From: Terana coerulea
Taxonomy: Eukaryota > Basidiomycota > Agaricomycetes > Polyporales > Phanerochaetaceae
Assembly: GCA_024811115.1 (NCBI GenBank)
Contig: JAKOGH010000326.1
Coordinates: 1-13,524, forward strand
Direction of reading: 5' to 3'
DNA length: 13,524 bases
Shown here: positions 1 to 8,568 of the stretch, piece after piece
How the letters are laid out: every line of letters starts with the position of its first letter
How positions within the stretch are numbered: the stretch's first letter is position 1
The notes under the pieces: generated by a model
The model's database searches: none
What the model was told of the DNA's origin: nothing
Seen by the model: the letters and a program-made list of their open reading frames with translations, nothing else
Translations under genes and position numbers: made by a program

Positions 1-1184
1 GCGACGAGGGCGGGATGGGACTCGACGAGCGAGAAGGTGATGGGGCGAGGGAGAGAGGGAAGAGAGGAGGAAACGGAGGGCGATGTGAATGGTATAATAG
101 ATTGAGCATAAGCGAAGGAGGGACCGGCAGCGTATAAGCAGAGGCCCCATCAGTCACAGCCGATCTCAGATCTCGCGATTCCACCTGCACCCGATCCCAA
201 GCCTCCGCCCCGCCCCCATTTCGCAATGCCGAAACTCGGCATCTCGCCTGGCACCCATTTTTTCCACCTCCGATAATCTCCTCCCGGTAGCCCAGTCCCG
301 TCCGTGCGCTGGCCCTCTCTCTTTTCTTTGGCTTGCCTGTGGCCAGCTGGCGGACTGTCAGTGCGCCGCCAGCCCCAACGTCATCGCGAGCGTAAAACAG
401 ACTGCTGCAGCCCCCGTGCGAGCGAGCGGTCATGCTTCCGGCGTGGCCCACATGGCTGCACACCGCCCCGGGCGTCCCTTCCGGCCTGTGCCGCCCGTGC
501 CGAGCCAATCAGGGGCCACTCCAGACGAGGACCCCGCACGCACCACGCGCGCCGCGGGAAAATGTCTTGCTCCAAATATTAATGATATCACGATCGCGCA
601 TCCAAGGGGCGCGCGCTTTCCCACGGGTGCCGTCGGCTTCTGTCCGATGCTGCTGCTGCGTATAGGCCGACACGCGCTCCAAGGGCAAAGTAGGTTGCAC
701 TAGAAACATATCAGACTTAGAAAGCGAGACTGCTACGCTGGCTGGTCGTATTCCGGACTCGCCTCTACATGCTCTGTGCGTTCCGTGCCGAAATTTCGAA
801 ACCTCGCCCCCTTCTCTCTGAAGTCTCTTTCCGAAGGTCTCCTTAGCTTCTACTGGGCGAAACAGCATTCGACCTGTCTCGACCACTCACTCCGAACCGG
901 TTGTACACTACCGCGCTGTCCAGCCGTACAACGACCGTCCGATGTCTGCTGGCTGCATAGGCTTGTCGATCTCTCATGAAAGACTGTGCTAGGGTCGCAC
1001 AGCAATATGTCATTCGCAGTCCGAGAAGGCCTCCGCTGATGGTAGCTCAACAAGGTATGTGAATACACCACTGGCCAATGAGTATGATCTATCCGACGAC
1101 AGTAAAGTGAAATTCGTCTCAGCTTGGCGTCTTCTCCTGCTGCCAGCTCTACCCGGCGTCGGTGCGTGATGACTATATGTGCAG
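1..1184. other. Region without a confident gene; scattered promoter-like and intron-like signals
   Basis: I see no convincing coding region here. The first 100 bases are purine-rich on the plus strand. A TATA-like GTATAAGC lies at 132-139 and is followed by a pyrimidine-rich stretch to about 300, which resembles a fungal core promoter and leader reading rightward. A CCAAT box lies at 505-509. A short ATG frame at 226-276 encodes 16 codons and could only be an upstream ORF. An intron-like segment runs from 1055 (AAG before GTATGT) to a CAG at 1122, or to the CAG at 1184. These signals suggest transcription towards the candidate gene that follows, but no exon chain is open across them. Confidence 0.3.
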
Positions 1185-2022
1185 GTGGGAGAATTCACGT
1201 TCGTGCAAGAGACAGCTTCGCCGCACCCTGTACGGCCAACGTTCAGCCAGCAAAGCATGCATCAGCCCCAGCAAGCCCATCACCAGCAGAACACGAACAC
1301 GCACGCACAGATGAATGGCCTTGCACCGCACAAAGCCCACCGACGCTCTCGGCCGCCCTGCACCATGACGAGACGGTGCAGCGCCTGGCCCGCTTCCTCC
1401 GCCGCACTGCCCTCCCCGCCCTCCCAATCGCCCCCGCGCCGCGGGGGCAGCAATGTCGCAGACCCTGGCGTGTCGCCGCGCACCCGCGCAGCCATTCGCC
1501 CGCGCCCGAATGCAGCAGATCGTCGTCCGCGCTGACGTACACGTCCTGCGCCCGAACCACCACACGCAAAAGTTCCTCGCGAGCCTGGTCGGGCTGGGCT
1601 TCGTCTTTAAGGTTGCGTGCGCACGCTGTGCCGACCCTTCCCTGTCTGCTCCCGGGAGCCCTTCTCACATCGCAGCACGTTCAGGCGCGCTTCTGAAATC
1701 CCCTCGCGGACGCCGACGACCCTCCAGCCCGAACTCTAAAGGTCAGGCGTGCATCCCTCTCCGCGAGGCTCTGACACTCATCATGCCCTTTTCGCAATTA
1801 GAGGTTAGGCAGCTGAATGGCGCGCCAGTGCGTTTGGCATGGCTGTACAGCGACGGCACTCCGCACCCCGTGGCAAACGAGCGCAAATGCGACGCGGGCT
1901 GGAGCGTGGGTAAGTGCTATCGCTGCCTGGCGCACATAGCGCTCGTTTGCAGCCCGTCAAAGCAAAAAGGTCTAAAAAGGTGCGACAACTGTGCTTGTTG
2001 TGTGAACGCGGACTGCGCCTGA
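1185..2022 (+). CDS. Possible spliced gene of unknown function, frame broken
   Basis: This is a tentative coding segment. After a CAG acceptor at 1184 one frame reads a Gln/His-rich stretch (around 1185-1345). A second frame continues with LHHDETVQRLARFLRRTALP (about 1355-1415). A third runs from about 1453 to 1612 with strong G/C bias at third codon positions, including RMQQIVVRADVHVLRPNHH. Each switch would need one missing base; a GGGGG run at about 1443-1447 is a likely place for the second. Downstream, GTAAGT at 1910 and CAG at 1952 bound a 43-base intron-like segment. Splicing it lets an ATG at 1839 read to a TGA at 2020-2022 through a Cys-rich tail (CDNCACCVNADC). I recognise no family. 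The region is so GC-rich that several frames stay open by chance, so exon limits are guesses. Confidence 0.2.
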
Positions 2023-2133
2023 CCGATCCGCGATGCACATAGGTCCACAGGGTCTCACGGAGAAGCACAACAGCCTCTTCATATATCTCCGCTAACCATT
2101 GGCTTGTCCTACTCTGAAGCGAAACATGCTACG

Positions 2134-2205
2134 GTAGGTACTTGACTCGGCTGGTTCATAGCAAAATTGTGTGCACTTACGGCCTGACTAATGAGAATTT
2201 TGCAG
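2134..2205 (+). other. Intron-like segment
   Basis: The donor is ACG before GTAGGT at 2134. A near-consensus branch site CTGACTAAT lies at about 2184-2192, and the acceptor is TTTTGCAG ending at 2205, for a length of 72 bases. All three signals are in order and properly spaced for a basidiomycete intron on the plus strand. No flanking open frame is recognisable on the left, so it may sit in an untranslated region or a non-coding transcript. Confidence 0.4.
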
Positions 2206-4342
2206 ACCCGCGTTCAGACCGGACACGATTAGAAGCTGTTTCGCCCAATACTCTTCGGCCGCAAAGACAGCCCAGTCGAGCATGGAAGCGTGCCAGGCCG
2301 TGATTGGCTTGGCTTTGCATCTGGAGGTTCGCCAGTCAAGCCGCGACACTTTGCTCCGGAACGCTGGGCGACGGACCGCGCGCTCAGCTTGGGCTTAGGA
2401 CACCTCCACAAGAGCTGCACGAGATTCAATCTAGCATCAATCGAGTTCGTTCCATGACCTCGGGACGAGCGTGCCAGAACACCTCGAACCACCCCGATTG
2501 GGCGTCAAGACCCTTGGGAGGCCCTTGGCGGACGCCAAGCATCCTGCAGTCCCTCGACGCCGGGAGCCAAGCGTCGCAGCGATCGCGACTGCCAACCCGT
2601 CCAAACTTCGTGCAGCTTGAATCAGATAAGATTCATGAAAGCCAAGTTGTCTTATTCTGTTTCAACGTGGCGTGGAAGCTCGTAGAAGGCGTCGATCGAG
2701 CGGTCTGCAAAAGCCTGCAAACCACTGCTCTGCGAACCTCGTGTTCGCTACGCGGTGTGGCGTTCGAGCCGCCTGCGTCGGCCGGAGTGCTTCCGTCAAG
2801 CCCCGCGACTTCGGGTTACGTCGCGCCGTACATCGGTCGGTGGGATCAGTGGGCGACGTTTCCGGTTATTCTTCTGACCTTCGCGCCTTCTGCAGATGAC
2901 GTCCGGGATCTGCAGGGCCAGCGTACAACCCTATCATCATAGTGCACCCTCCGACAGCCCAGCGAGATGAACGAACGTGAATCAGGCTATTCGCTCGCCC
3001 TCGTCAAGAACAAGGCCATCCTTGGGCTCGCACAAGACATGCTGGGCCTCCGGGCCTTACGCCGCCGTGCATACGTATGCTCGACCGATCTCCGTTATGT
3101 TTTGGCGGGATCAGCTACCCAGCTCGGACGAAAGTCGTCTGGAATATACGGGATCTGCTCTCGACCCTCGACCCCACAGCTGCACTCCGGCCTTTTTGTC
3201 TGCCATGTCTGGCCTGAGGCTGCCGAGGCGTTCTTGAAAGGCTTCCTCTGCAATTCCTGCAAGCCACCAGGCGCACGCCGTGGCGCCCACAGGGCCAACC
3301 TTCGCGCGAGGGCAATTCCGAGACATTCCATTCACACTTCCGTATCAGGCCCCTCCTAGGGTGCCAATCTGCCACACGTCGACAGGCCCAGGGCTCGTCG
3401 ACTTTCGGTCGATACTTTGCGCTTACAAAGCGAAGGCGCCTTTGGATTTAGCATCGTACCTCCAGCAGTGCCTGCACTGCTCGAGCCGCGTCCGACACAC
3501 AGCACCGACCGAGGAGGGCGGCAGCGCAAGGCACAGCGAGGGTGTGACAGGAAGGTTTCGCAGGCCCCGCGGTGCATATGCCCAAGGCACCGATGGCGTC
3601 AGCGTCGGGCGGCGAGGGGCCTCGAGCCAGTTGACCACACGCGTCGTCATATCTCTGGCGCCGGCTGCCCCTGGACGAGGGGGAAACGTCCCGCGCCGAG
3701 CCGCCGGGGAGGCGTACGCTACGGGATTCGAATGCGCGAATGCATGTACATAAACGAAGGATATATGTCACGAATGACAAAACCGCTGCAGCCTGCTGGG
3801 CGGCCGCCACTGCGTCTCCGTGGCATCACGGCCATGGCTGCCCTCTGCCGTTTCTTTTTTCCTTCTCGTTGGGTGAGAGCGATGCATTGGATGGAAGTCA
3901 CGGGCGTGGATGTCCACAGCCCGTGCCATGTAGGTCTCCCAGTCTGTGTACCTCCCTAATGCGCTCCGCTGTAGATGGATCCTCGCCGTCACCAACGGGG
4001 CATCGCTGGCACTCAGTCATACGGCCTCGGCTACGGCACCTCTCCCATTGGTGCCCGACGCGTCACGACAATTCCGCCGAGTACCTGCAGCGACTCGTGA
4101 ACGACCCCCGCAGCCCCGAAACGAGTGCAGCCCCATGCTCAGTGTCGCATCTAACTCGGACGGACATAGCGGACGTCATCGCGGGCAGCGGCGCACGGCG
4201 CGAGTCGGCGCGCCAGGCTCGCGCTGTCTGGGGGCCCGCCGCCAGAGACGCGCGCCGGCCGTCGCTGCCGTAGGAGGCAGGTCAGGCCGGAACGGGCACG
4301 GCAGGCGCTGGGCGGCGACTGGCCGCTGCTCCGCGGGCGAGG
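2206..4342. other. Region without a confident gene; several unrecognised open frames
   Basis: The longest frames on the plus strand are 2304-2942 (213 codons without a stop and no ATG start), 2967-3359 (ATG start, 130 codons, opening MNERESGYSLALVKNKAILG) and 3280-3753. None shows a domain, repeat, signal peptide or motif I know. At this base composition a 200-codon frame is only mildly unusual across six frames. Codon bias is moderate, and no convincing splice sites link the frames. They could be exons of lineage-specific or indel-damaged genes, or chance. I see no transposon ends or RNA genes here. Confidence 0.25.
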
Positions 4343-4358
4343 CCAATCAGGCTCCAAT
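4343..4358 (+). promoter_or_regulatory. Twin CCAAT boxes
   Basis: Two CCAAT pentamers lie at 4343-4347 and 4354-4358, eleven bases apart on the same strand, each followed by CAG. An ATG at 4385 follows 27 bases later and opens MPERNAWEV before a GTGAGT donor at 4412. In fungi CCAAT boxes bind the Hap2/3/5 complex. The pair fits a promoter for the candidate gene to the right, although the distance to the ATG is short. Confidence 0.35.
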
Positions 4359-4879
4359 CAGCTGCATTCGCCCGGCGACCCAAGATGCCTGAAAGAAACG
4401 CGTGGGAGGTGGTGAGTCCCAATCTCCGTGTGATGCGTGCGTGCGGGGACGAAAGACCATTCGCATTCGCGACGAAGACACGCATGTAAATTGACATACA
4501 AAGCGGGTCGTGTGACTGGCGGCGTGTTGATCACCGTCGGCGCTGTCGTTACCCAGCAGATGCTATACGCCCGTCAGGCGACGAACAGTCACCGTCGCGC
4601 CTTGCCCGACACGCCCCGCTGCACTCGCATTGCCCGCCGTGTCGGGATTGTGCGCAGCTCTCCTGCCGAGATTTTTTTCCTAGGGATTTTCTGATAGCGG
4701 CACGCGCTTGGTGGGCTTGCGTTTTGCTTGCGTTGACCCTGGCAGCACGACGAGCCCGCCAGGCCCATCCGAAACCTTTGCAGCCGTGCAGGCATGGCGG
4801 GCTGCTCTGATGGTTCTGATGCGAGGCGCGCTGCAGCCTCAGGCAGGGCTGCAGGGCCGCTAGAGCTCTGAGTGCGCAC

Positions 4880-5547
4880 ATGACGCGACGCGCGAAGCCT
4901 GGCGATGGCAACAAGGCAGCGGGCAAGGCGATCGGCCGGCCTCAGTTGTTTGCGGCTACTCACGAAAGGTTCTGGGATCTGGCTCGGGGATCTCTCTTCA
5001 GCTCGAGGTGAGTGTTTGACTTGCTCCTGCATTCACGGTCTACGCTCGGAGTGCTTATACAAAGTCTTTGCAGCTGACGGGTATCGTCGTCTTCTGCGAC
5101 CCCAGTAACCGATTTTACGAAGTCGCGTCGTTGCCAGCCCCCTGTGAACAGACTCGGAGTGGGCTGCGTCGGCACGGAGACTTGTGGGCTCCATCGCTGA
5201 TAGCCTCTATGGCCTTCCCAAAGTCTAACGCAGCTTCCGACGGTTGATTCATTCATGTCCCGGGCACTTACTCACACTAAACGTCCCCTGTTTTCCTCAT
5301 GTGCAGCACGCGAGCCCTGCAGGCTGCAGCCTGCAAAAATACACAAAGCGGAAAAGGGGATGGAATAGATGCCCAAACGGCAGGTTTGCGGCCAGTCGCC
5401 TTCGTCGTGCCCTCGGACGATGCGTCCGATTATCTTCGTACGTAAATAGTAAATCCGACTGCCTTCTTCTGCATTTCCCAAAAATAAAAAGGACAATTGG
5501 TTCTGCCCTCTGTGGCCGGCGCGCTGCAGGCGTGCCTCTTGCCCTGA
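4880..5547 (+). CDS. Probable spliced gene of unknown function (3' part)
   Basis: I infer this gene from linked exons rather than homology. Exon A (about 4880-5007) opens with ATG, is rich in Lys/Arg and contains RPQLFAATHERFWDLARG. A GTGAGT...TTTGCAG intron follows at 5008-5083. Exon B (5084 to about 5222) reads LTGIVVFCDPSNRFYEVASL. An intron ends with CTAAAC and a pyrimidine tract at CAG 5306. Exon C (5307-5437) contains GLRPVAFVVPSDDASDYL. A GTACGT intron of 54 bases (5438-5491) leads in frame to exon D, which reads RQLVLPSVAGALQACLLP and stops at 5545-5547. Exons C and D join cleanly with strong G/C third-position bias and are the best part. The exon A to B phase is off by one base, so either the start exon is wrong or a base is missing. 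The true start may lie upstream, for example the ATG at 4385. No family is recognised. Confidence 0.4.
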
Positions 5548-5694
5548 AACTGATTCTACAGTCAATTCCGCAGTGGTCATTGGGTGAAGCCGTGCTTGCG
5601 TCGGAGTACAGCACGTACACATCATTACGCCGTGTTCTGTCAAGCCGCCTTGCTCAAGCTTGCTAAGCAGAATATGCTCCGCTGCGAGCGCAGT
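5548..5694. other. Short flank between the candidate gene and the transposon
   Basis: This stretch would be the 3' untranslated region and terminator of the candidate gene ending at 5547. I see no clear polyadenylation signal. It ends at the 8-base target duplication of the left transposon copy. Confidence 0.3.
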
Positions 5695-5702
5695 GGCCCG
5701 CC
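5695..5702 (+). repeat. Target-site duplication X, outer copy (left element)
   Basis: The sequence is GGCCCGCC, directly abutting the left terminus of the left element. Its partner is not at the other end of the same element. It lies in reverse complement at 7140-7147, next to the right element. An 8-base duplication is typical of hAT transposition. Confidence 0.85.
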
Positions 5703-6524
5703 TAGTGTTGCCGCAGGGCAGGGCAGCCCTGGAGTATGCCCTGCCCTGCCCTGACGGCATCTCGGCATTGGCGCCCTGGGGCACCCTGGGGAGCCTCGTG
5801 GCGCGCCCCAGGGTCGCCCTGGACCACCCTGGGGTGCGAGCCTCCAAGAGGTGTCCTCGACATGTTTTGCCTCTGTCTGACTTATATTGAGCACAAAAGC
5901 ACAACGATACATATAAATTAGTGCTCTGTAGCAGTAGTTGATATATTTTAACGCAGCCTTGCATTAATCCCGTGCACTGGCTCGATTTCTAGTCATTTTC
6001 GACCAGCATTGTTTTAGACGCCAAAAGCTCGAGCTCTCAACGCGCGCTTAGTCCCGGGAGACCTTATCCACGGTCAGTGCCACTGTGAGCACGTAGAGTG
6101 GACCAAAACCTCAATTCAAATGTCATGAATTGACTCAGACTATCGTTTAAAGGCTATTTCTATGCTCTGACAATTTTTCTCGCCGATGCATACCACCTTG
6201 GGATGCAAAATGCATTCACCATTGCTCTGGACAGAACCTCGCAGCATACAAATTCGATTTTGAATAGATGCCAAGCCTCCTAAAATATTGCTTGGTAGTG
6301 CAGCTAACATTTATAAACATGAGTTACCCTTTCAGAGAGCTGAGCAGGAGCCCAACGGACGTTACAGTCTGTTTCTCGCGCTGACCACTGCCGGGCGCTC
6401 ACGCCCCAGGGTGCCCTGGACTTGCCCTGGGGAGCGCCACATGGAACCCAGGGTGCCCCAGGGCACGATGCCGAATGATGCCGGACACCCTGGAGTCGCC
6501 CTGCCCTGCCCTGCGGCAGCACTA
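5703..6524 (+). mobile_element. Non-autonomous hAT-like DNA transposon, left copy (822 bp)
   Basis: The element begins TAGTGTTGCCGC and ends GCGGCAGCACTA. Its 24-base terminal inverted repeats (5703-5726 and 6501-6524) differ at one position, the sixth base. The first five bases, TAGTG, fit the YARNG start common to hAT elements, and the flanks carry 8-base duplications, also typical of hAT. Inside each end are roughly 110-130 bases dense in CCCTGG/CCAGGG and CCCTG units, arranged as a mirror image at the two ends. These resemble subterminal transposase-binding sites. The middle (about 5850-6390) is AT-rich and codes for nothing recognisable; no transposase or zinc-finger domain is visible. 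Open frames in the element come from the repetitive GC-rich ends. It would need a transposase supplied from elsewhere. Confidence 0.88.
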
Positions 6525-6532
6525 CTCTGTGG
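6525..6532 (+). repeat. Target-site duplication Y, inner copy (beside the left element)
   Basis: The sequence is CTCTGTGG, immediately right of the left element. It is the exact reverse complement of CCACAGAG at 7970-7977, the outer flank of the right element. It does not match the left flank of its own element. Confidence 0.85.
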
Positions 6533-7139
6533 CGTGATGTTCTGCGGGCGCGCTGATGAGCAGCCCGTGCTATGCAATGCGCTCAACGCTACGCCTGAAC
6601 TCGACCCTCTGCATTGTGCTCTGGGGGCTTGGACCGGGACCATGCCTTAGTGGGTCCTCCCTGTCACCGACGGGCCTGGACGAACGGAGCCTGGTGCGTT
6701 TAGGCTGGCTAGAGACGCTCGGGTGGCTTGGCTCTAGGCTTCTATAGCTGGGATGCTAGCGACTAGGCGAGCGACAGAAGTCAATCGGTCTCCAGCTGCG
6801 TACGGCATGCTGGGGCGCATGAGCTGTCCCGTGGGTGCGCCCATGCCAAACGCGTGCCCGGTTGCCTTCCAGGGAGCGTTGCGCCCCCTTTGCTCCCCAG
6901 AAAACGTAGGCGTTGGCGTCAGGGCTCGGACCTTGGCTATGCAGTATATGTCACATTCATGTACTATTTTGTTTGACAGTTTTATGGACACGTCGGACGG
7001 TGGGAAACGCGCTCTTCAGCCTCGACGCCGCCCGCCCGGAGATGTGGGCGGCAAATCCGTGATGGCTCCGGCGTGGCCCTTGGCACCCACTGGCCCCCAC
7101 AACCCTTGGCACCGACTCCACACGCCGCCGACCAAGCGC
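6533..7139. other. 607-base spacer between the inverted transposon copies, probably inverted host sequence
   Basis: This sequence is not part of the repeats. It shows no recognised gene, terminal repeats or RNA. The exchanged flanking duplications imply that it originally lay in the opposite orientation relative to both outer flanks. Read that way, its left end (reverse complement of 7139 leftward) continues the sequence broken by the left insertion. The open frames inside it on either strand are short and unrecognised. GTGCCAAGGG occurs twice in the reverse complement near 7070-7120. Confidence 0.6.
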
Positions 7140-7147
7140 GGCGGGCC
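7140..7147 (-). repeat. Target-site duplication X, inner copy (beside the right element)
   Basis: GGCGGGCC on the plus strand is GGCCCGCC on the minus strand, identical to 5695-5702. It abuts the inner terminus of the right element, although its partner flanks the left element. Confidence 0.85.
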
Positions 7148-7969
7148 TAGTGCTGCCGCAGGGCAGGGCAGGGCGACTCCAGGGTGTCCGGCATCATTCG
7201 GCATCGTGCCCTGGGGCACCCTGGGTTCCATGTGGCGCTCCCCAGGGCAAGTCCAGGGCACCCTGGGGCGTGAGCGCCCGGCAGTGGTCAGCGCGAGAAA
7301 CAGACTGTAACGTCCGTTGGGCTCCTGCTCAGCTCTCTGAAAGGGTAACTCATGTTTATAAATGTTAGCTGCACTACCAAGCAATATTTTAGGAGGCTTG
7401 GCATCTATTCAAAATCGAATTTGTATGCTGCGAGGTTCTGTCCAGAGCAATGGTGAATGCATTTTGCATCCCAAGGTGGTATGCATCGGCGAGAAAAATT
7501 GTCAGAGCATAGAAATAGCCTTTAAACGATAGTCTGAGTCAATTCATGACATTTGAATTGAGGTTTTGGTCCACTCTACGTGCTCACAGTGGCACTGACC
7601 GTGGATAAGGTCTCCCGGGACTAAGCGCGCGTTGAGAGCTCGAGCTTTTGGCGTCTAAAACAATGCTGGTCGAAAATGACTAGAAATCGAGCCAGTGCAC
7701 GGGATTAATGCAAGGCTGCGTTAAAATATATCAACTACTGCTACAGAGCACTAATTTATATGTATCGTTGTGCTTTTGTGCTCAATATAAGTCAGACAGA
7801 GGCAAAACATGTCGAGGACACCTCTTGGAGGCTCGCACCCCAGGGTGGTCCAGGGCGACCCTGGGGCGCGCCACGAGGCTCCCCAGGGTGCCCCAGGGCG
7901 CCAATGCCGAGATGCCGTCAGGGCAGGGCAGGGCATACTCCAGGGCTGCCCTGCCCTGCGGCAACACTA
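7148..7969 (-). mobile_element. Non-autonomous hAT-like DNA transposon, right copy (822 bp, inverted)
   Basis: This is the reverse complement of the left copy: every base at position i pairs with position 13672 minus i, with no length change over the whole element. I compared about ten 60-base blocks covering most of the arm and found no mismatch. It has the same 24-base terminal repeats, CCCTGG-rich subterminal arrays and AT-rich non-coding core. Identity this complete points to recent insertion of both copies or to gene conversion between them. The right end lies 600 bases from the stop codon of PRP28, so the insertion does not interrupt that gene. Confidence 0.88.
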
Positions 7970-7977
7970 CCACAGAG
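7970..7977 (+). repeat. Target-site duplication Y, outer copy (right element)
   Basis: The sequence is CCACAGAG, immediately right of the right element. It is the reverse complement of 6525-6532, next to the left element. Together with duplication X it shows that the flanks have been exchanged between the two insertions. Confidence 0.85.
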
Positions 7978-8568
7978 TCATTGGCAAGTTACAAGGTTGT
8001 GATGCCCCGTGGGGACGTCCGCCTCGTGGGGGTCTCGGTCATGGTGCGTGCGAGTCGGCAGTCGTTGCCAGTGTTGGGCATGGAGGAGCATGGTGGTTCG
8101 AGTTGCGCGCAGTACCCGTCGTATGATTCGTGGGTTGGGCAAGTGCGCGGCCGTAGTTCCAGGTAGCCGCGGAGAACTGAGGATTGGTCTGTCGTCGTGA
8201 CAAACGGACGCGTCGGCTTGACAGCAAATAGTCTCTAGGTAGGCATCAGCTGATCTTACACGTTACCTTGCGGTGAGCGGCAAACACATAGAAAGTAGCC
8301 TAGAGAAACCGTTACGTCTCAAAACGGCACTACACCACGCACTCACAATTGTCGTGGTCCACCCAACAAATGGACTGGCCCAAGTTCGAACGCATCCGTC
8401 CAGTAGCCGTCTTCCAACCTAAGCGCGGGAAGACACGGAAGAGCTTACGCGACGCTGGCTGTGACACGCTCAACAAGTAGCTTCCGGTGACCCACGATGA
8501 GTTGAGGCAACAAACATACATTCCGCGCATACAGCAGTCTGAAGAGCCTGCTAGGCGAGGTCGCCGGC
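7978..8568. other. Flank between the transposon pair and the PRP28 stop codon
   Basis: I find no supported gene here. The part nearest 8568 should hold the 3' untranslated region and terminator of PRP28, which is read leftward. Open frames at 8009-8200 and 8039-8227 overlap on opposite strands, are short and show no known motif. Confidence 0.4.

Larger units (their letters stand above)
5703..7969. repeat. Large inverted repeat: 822-bp arms, 623-bp loop
   Basis: The two transposon copies form perfect-looking arms at 5703-6524 and 7148-7969 around a 623-base centre. The sequence can form a long hairpin as single-stranded DNA or as RNA from a read-through transcript. It is a substrate for inversion by recombination between the arms. 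Beyond the arms the flanking bases do not pair with each other across the repeat, so the homology stops exactly at the element ends. Confidence 0.95.

Noticed and set aside
1243..1668. Minus-strand frame of 141 codons
   Set aside because: It overlaps the plus-strand frames whose third-position G/C bias is stronger, and no splice sites or motifs support it.
3720..3740. GGGATTCGAATGC, resembling a tRNA B box
   Set aside because: There is no matching A box or foldable cloverleaf upstream, and the T-loop stem does not pair.
5272..5964. Minus-strand frame of 230 codons, repeated in the right arm at 7708-8166
   Set aside because: Most of it crosses the CCCTGG-rich transposon end, where short GC-rich repeats keep frames open. 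The composition is low-complexity Pro/Gly/Arg, it runs across the element boundary, and no transposase motif is present.
5703..6524. Repeat-induced point mutation of the duplicated arms
   Set aside because: The arms are identical wherever compared and their GC-rich ends are intact, so there is no C-to-T decay between the copies.
6533..7139. The spacer as a third mobile element or a captured gene
   Set aside because: It has no terminal repeats of its own. The exchanged duplications account for it as ordinary host sequence between two insertions.
5703..7969. A single foldback transposon with 822-base terminal repeats
   Set aside because: The outer flanks 5695-5702 and 7970-7977 do not match, so the whole is not one insertion. 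Each arm has its own complete 24-base terminal repeats and its own 8-base flanks, so there are two elements.
8090..8110. GGTTCGAGTTG, resembling a tRNA B box
   Set aside because: The invariant CC at the 3' side is absent, and no acceptor stem or A box lies at the right distance.
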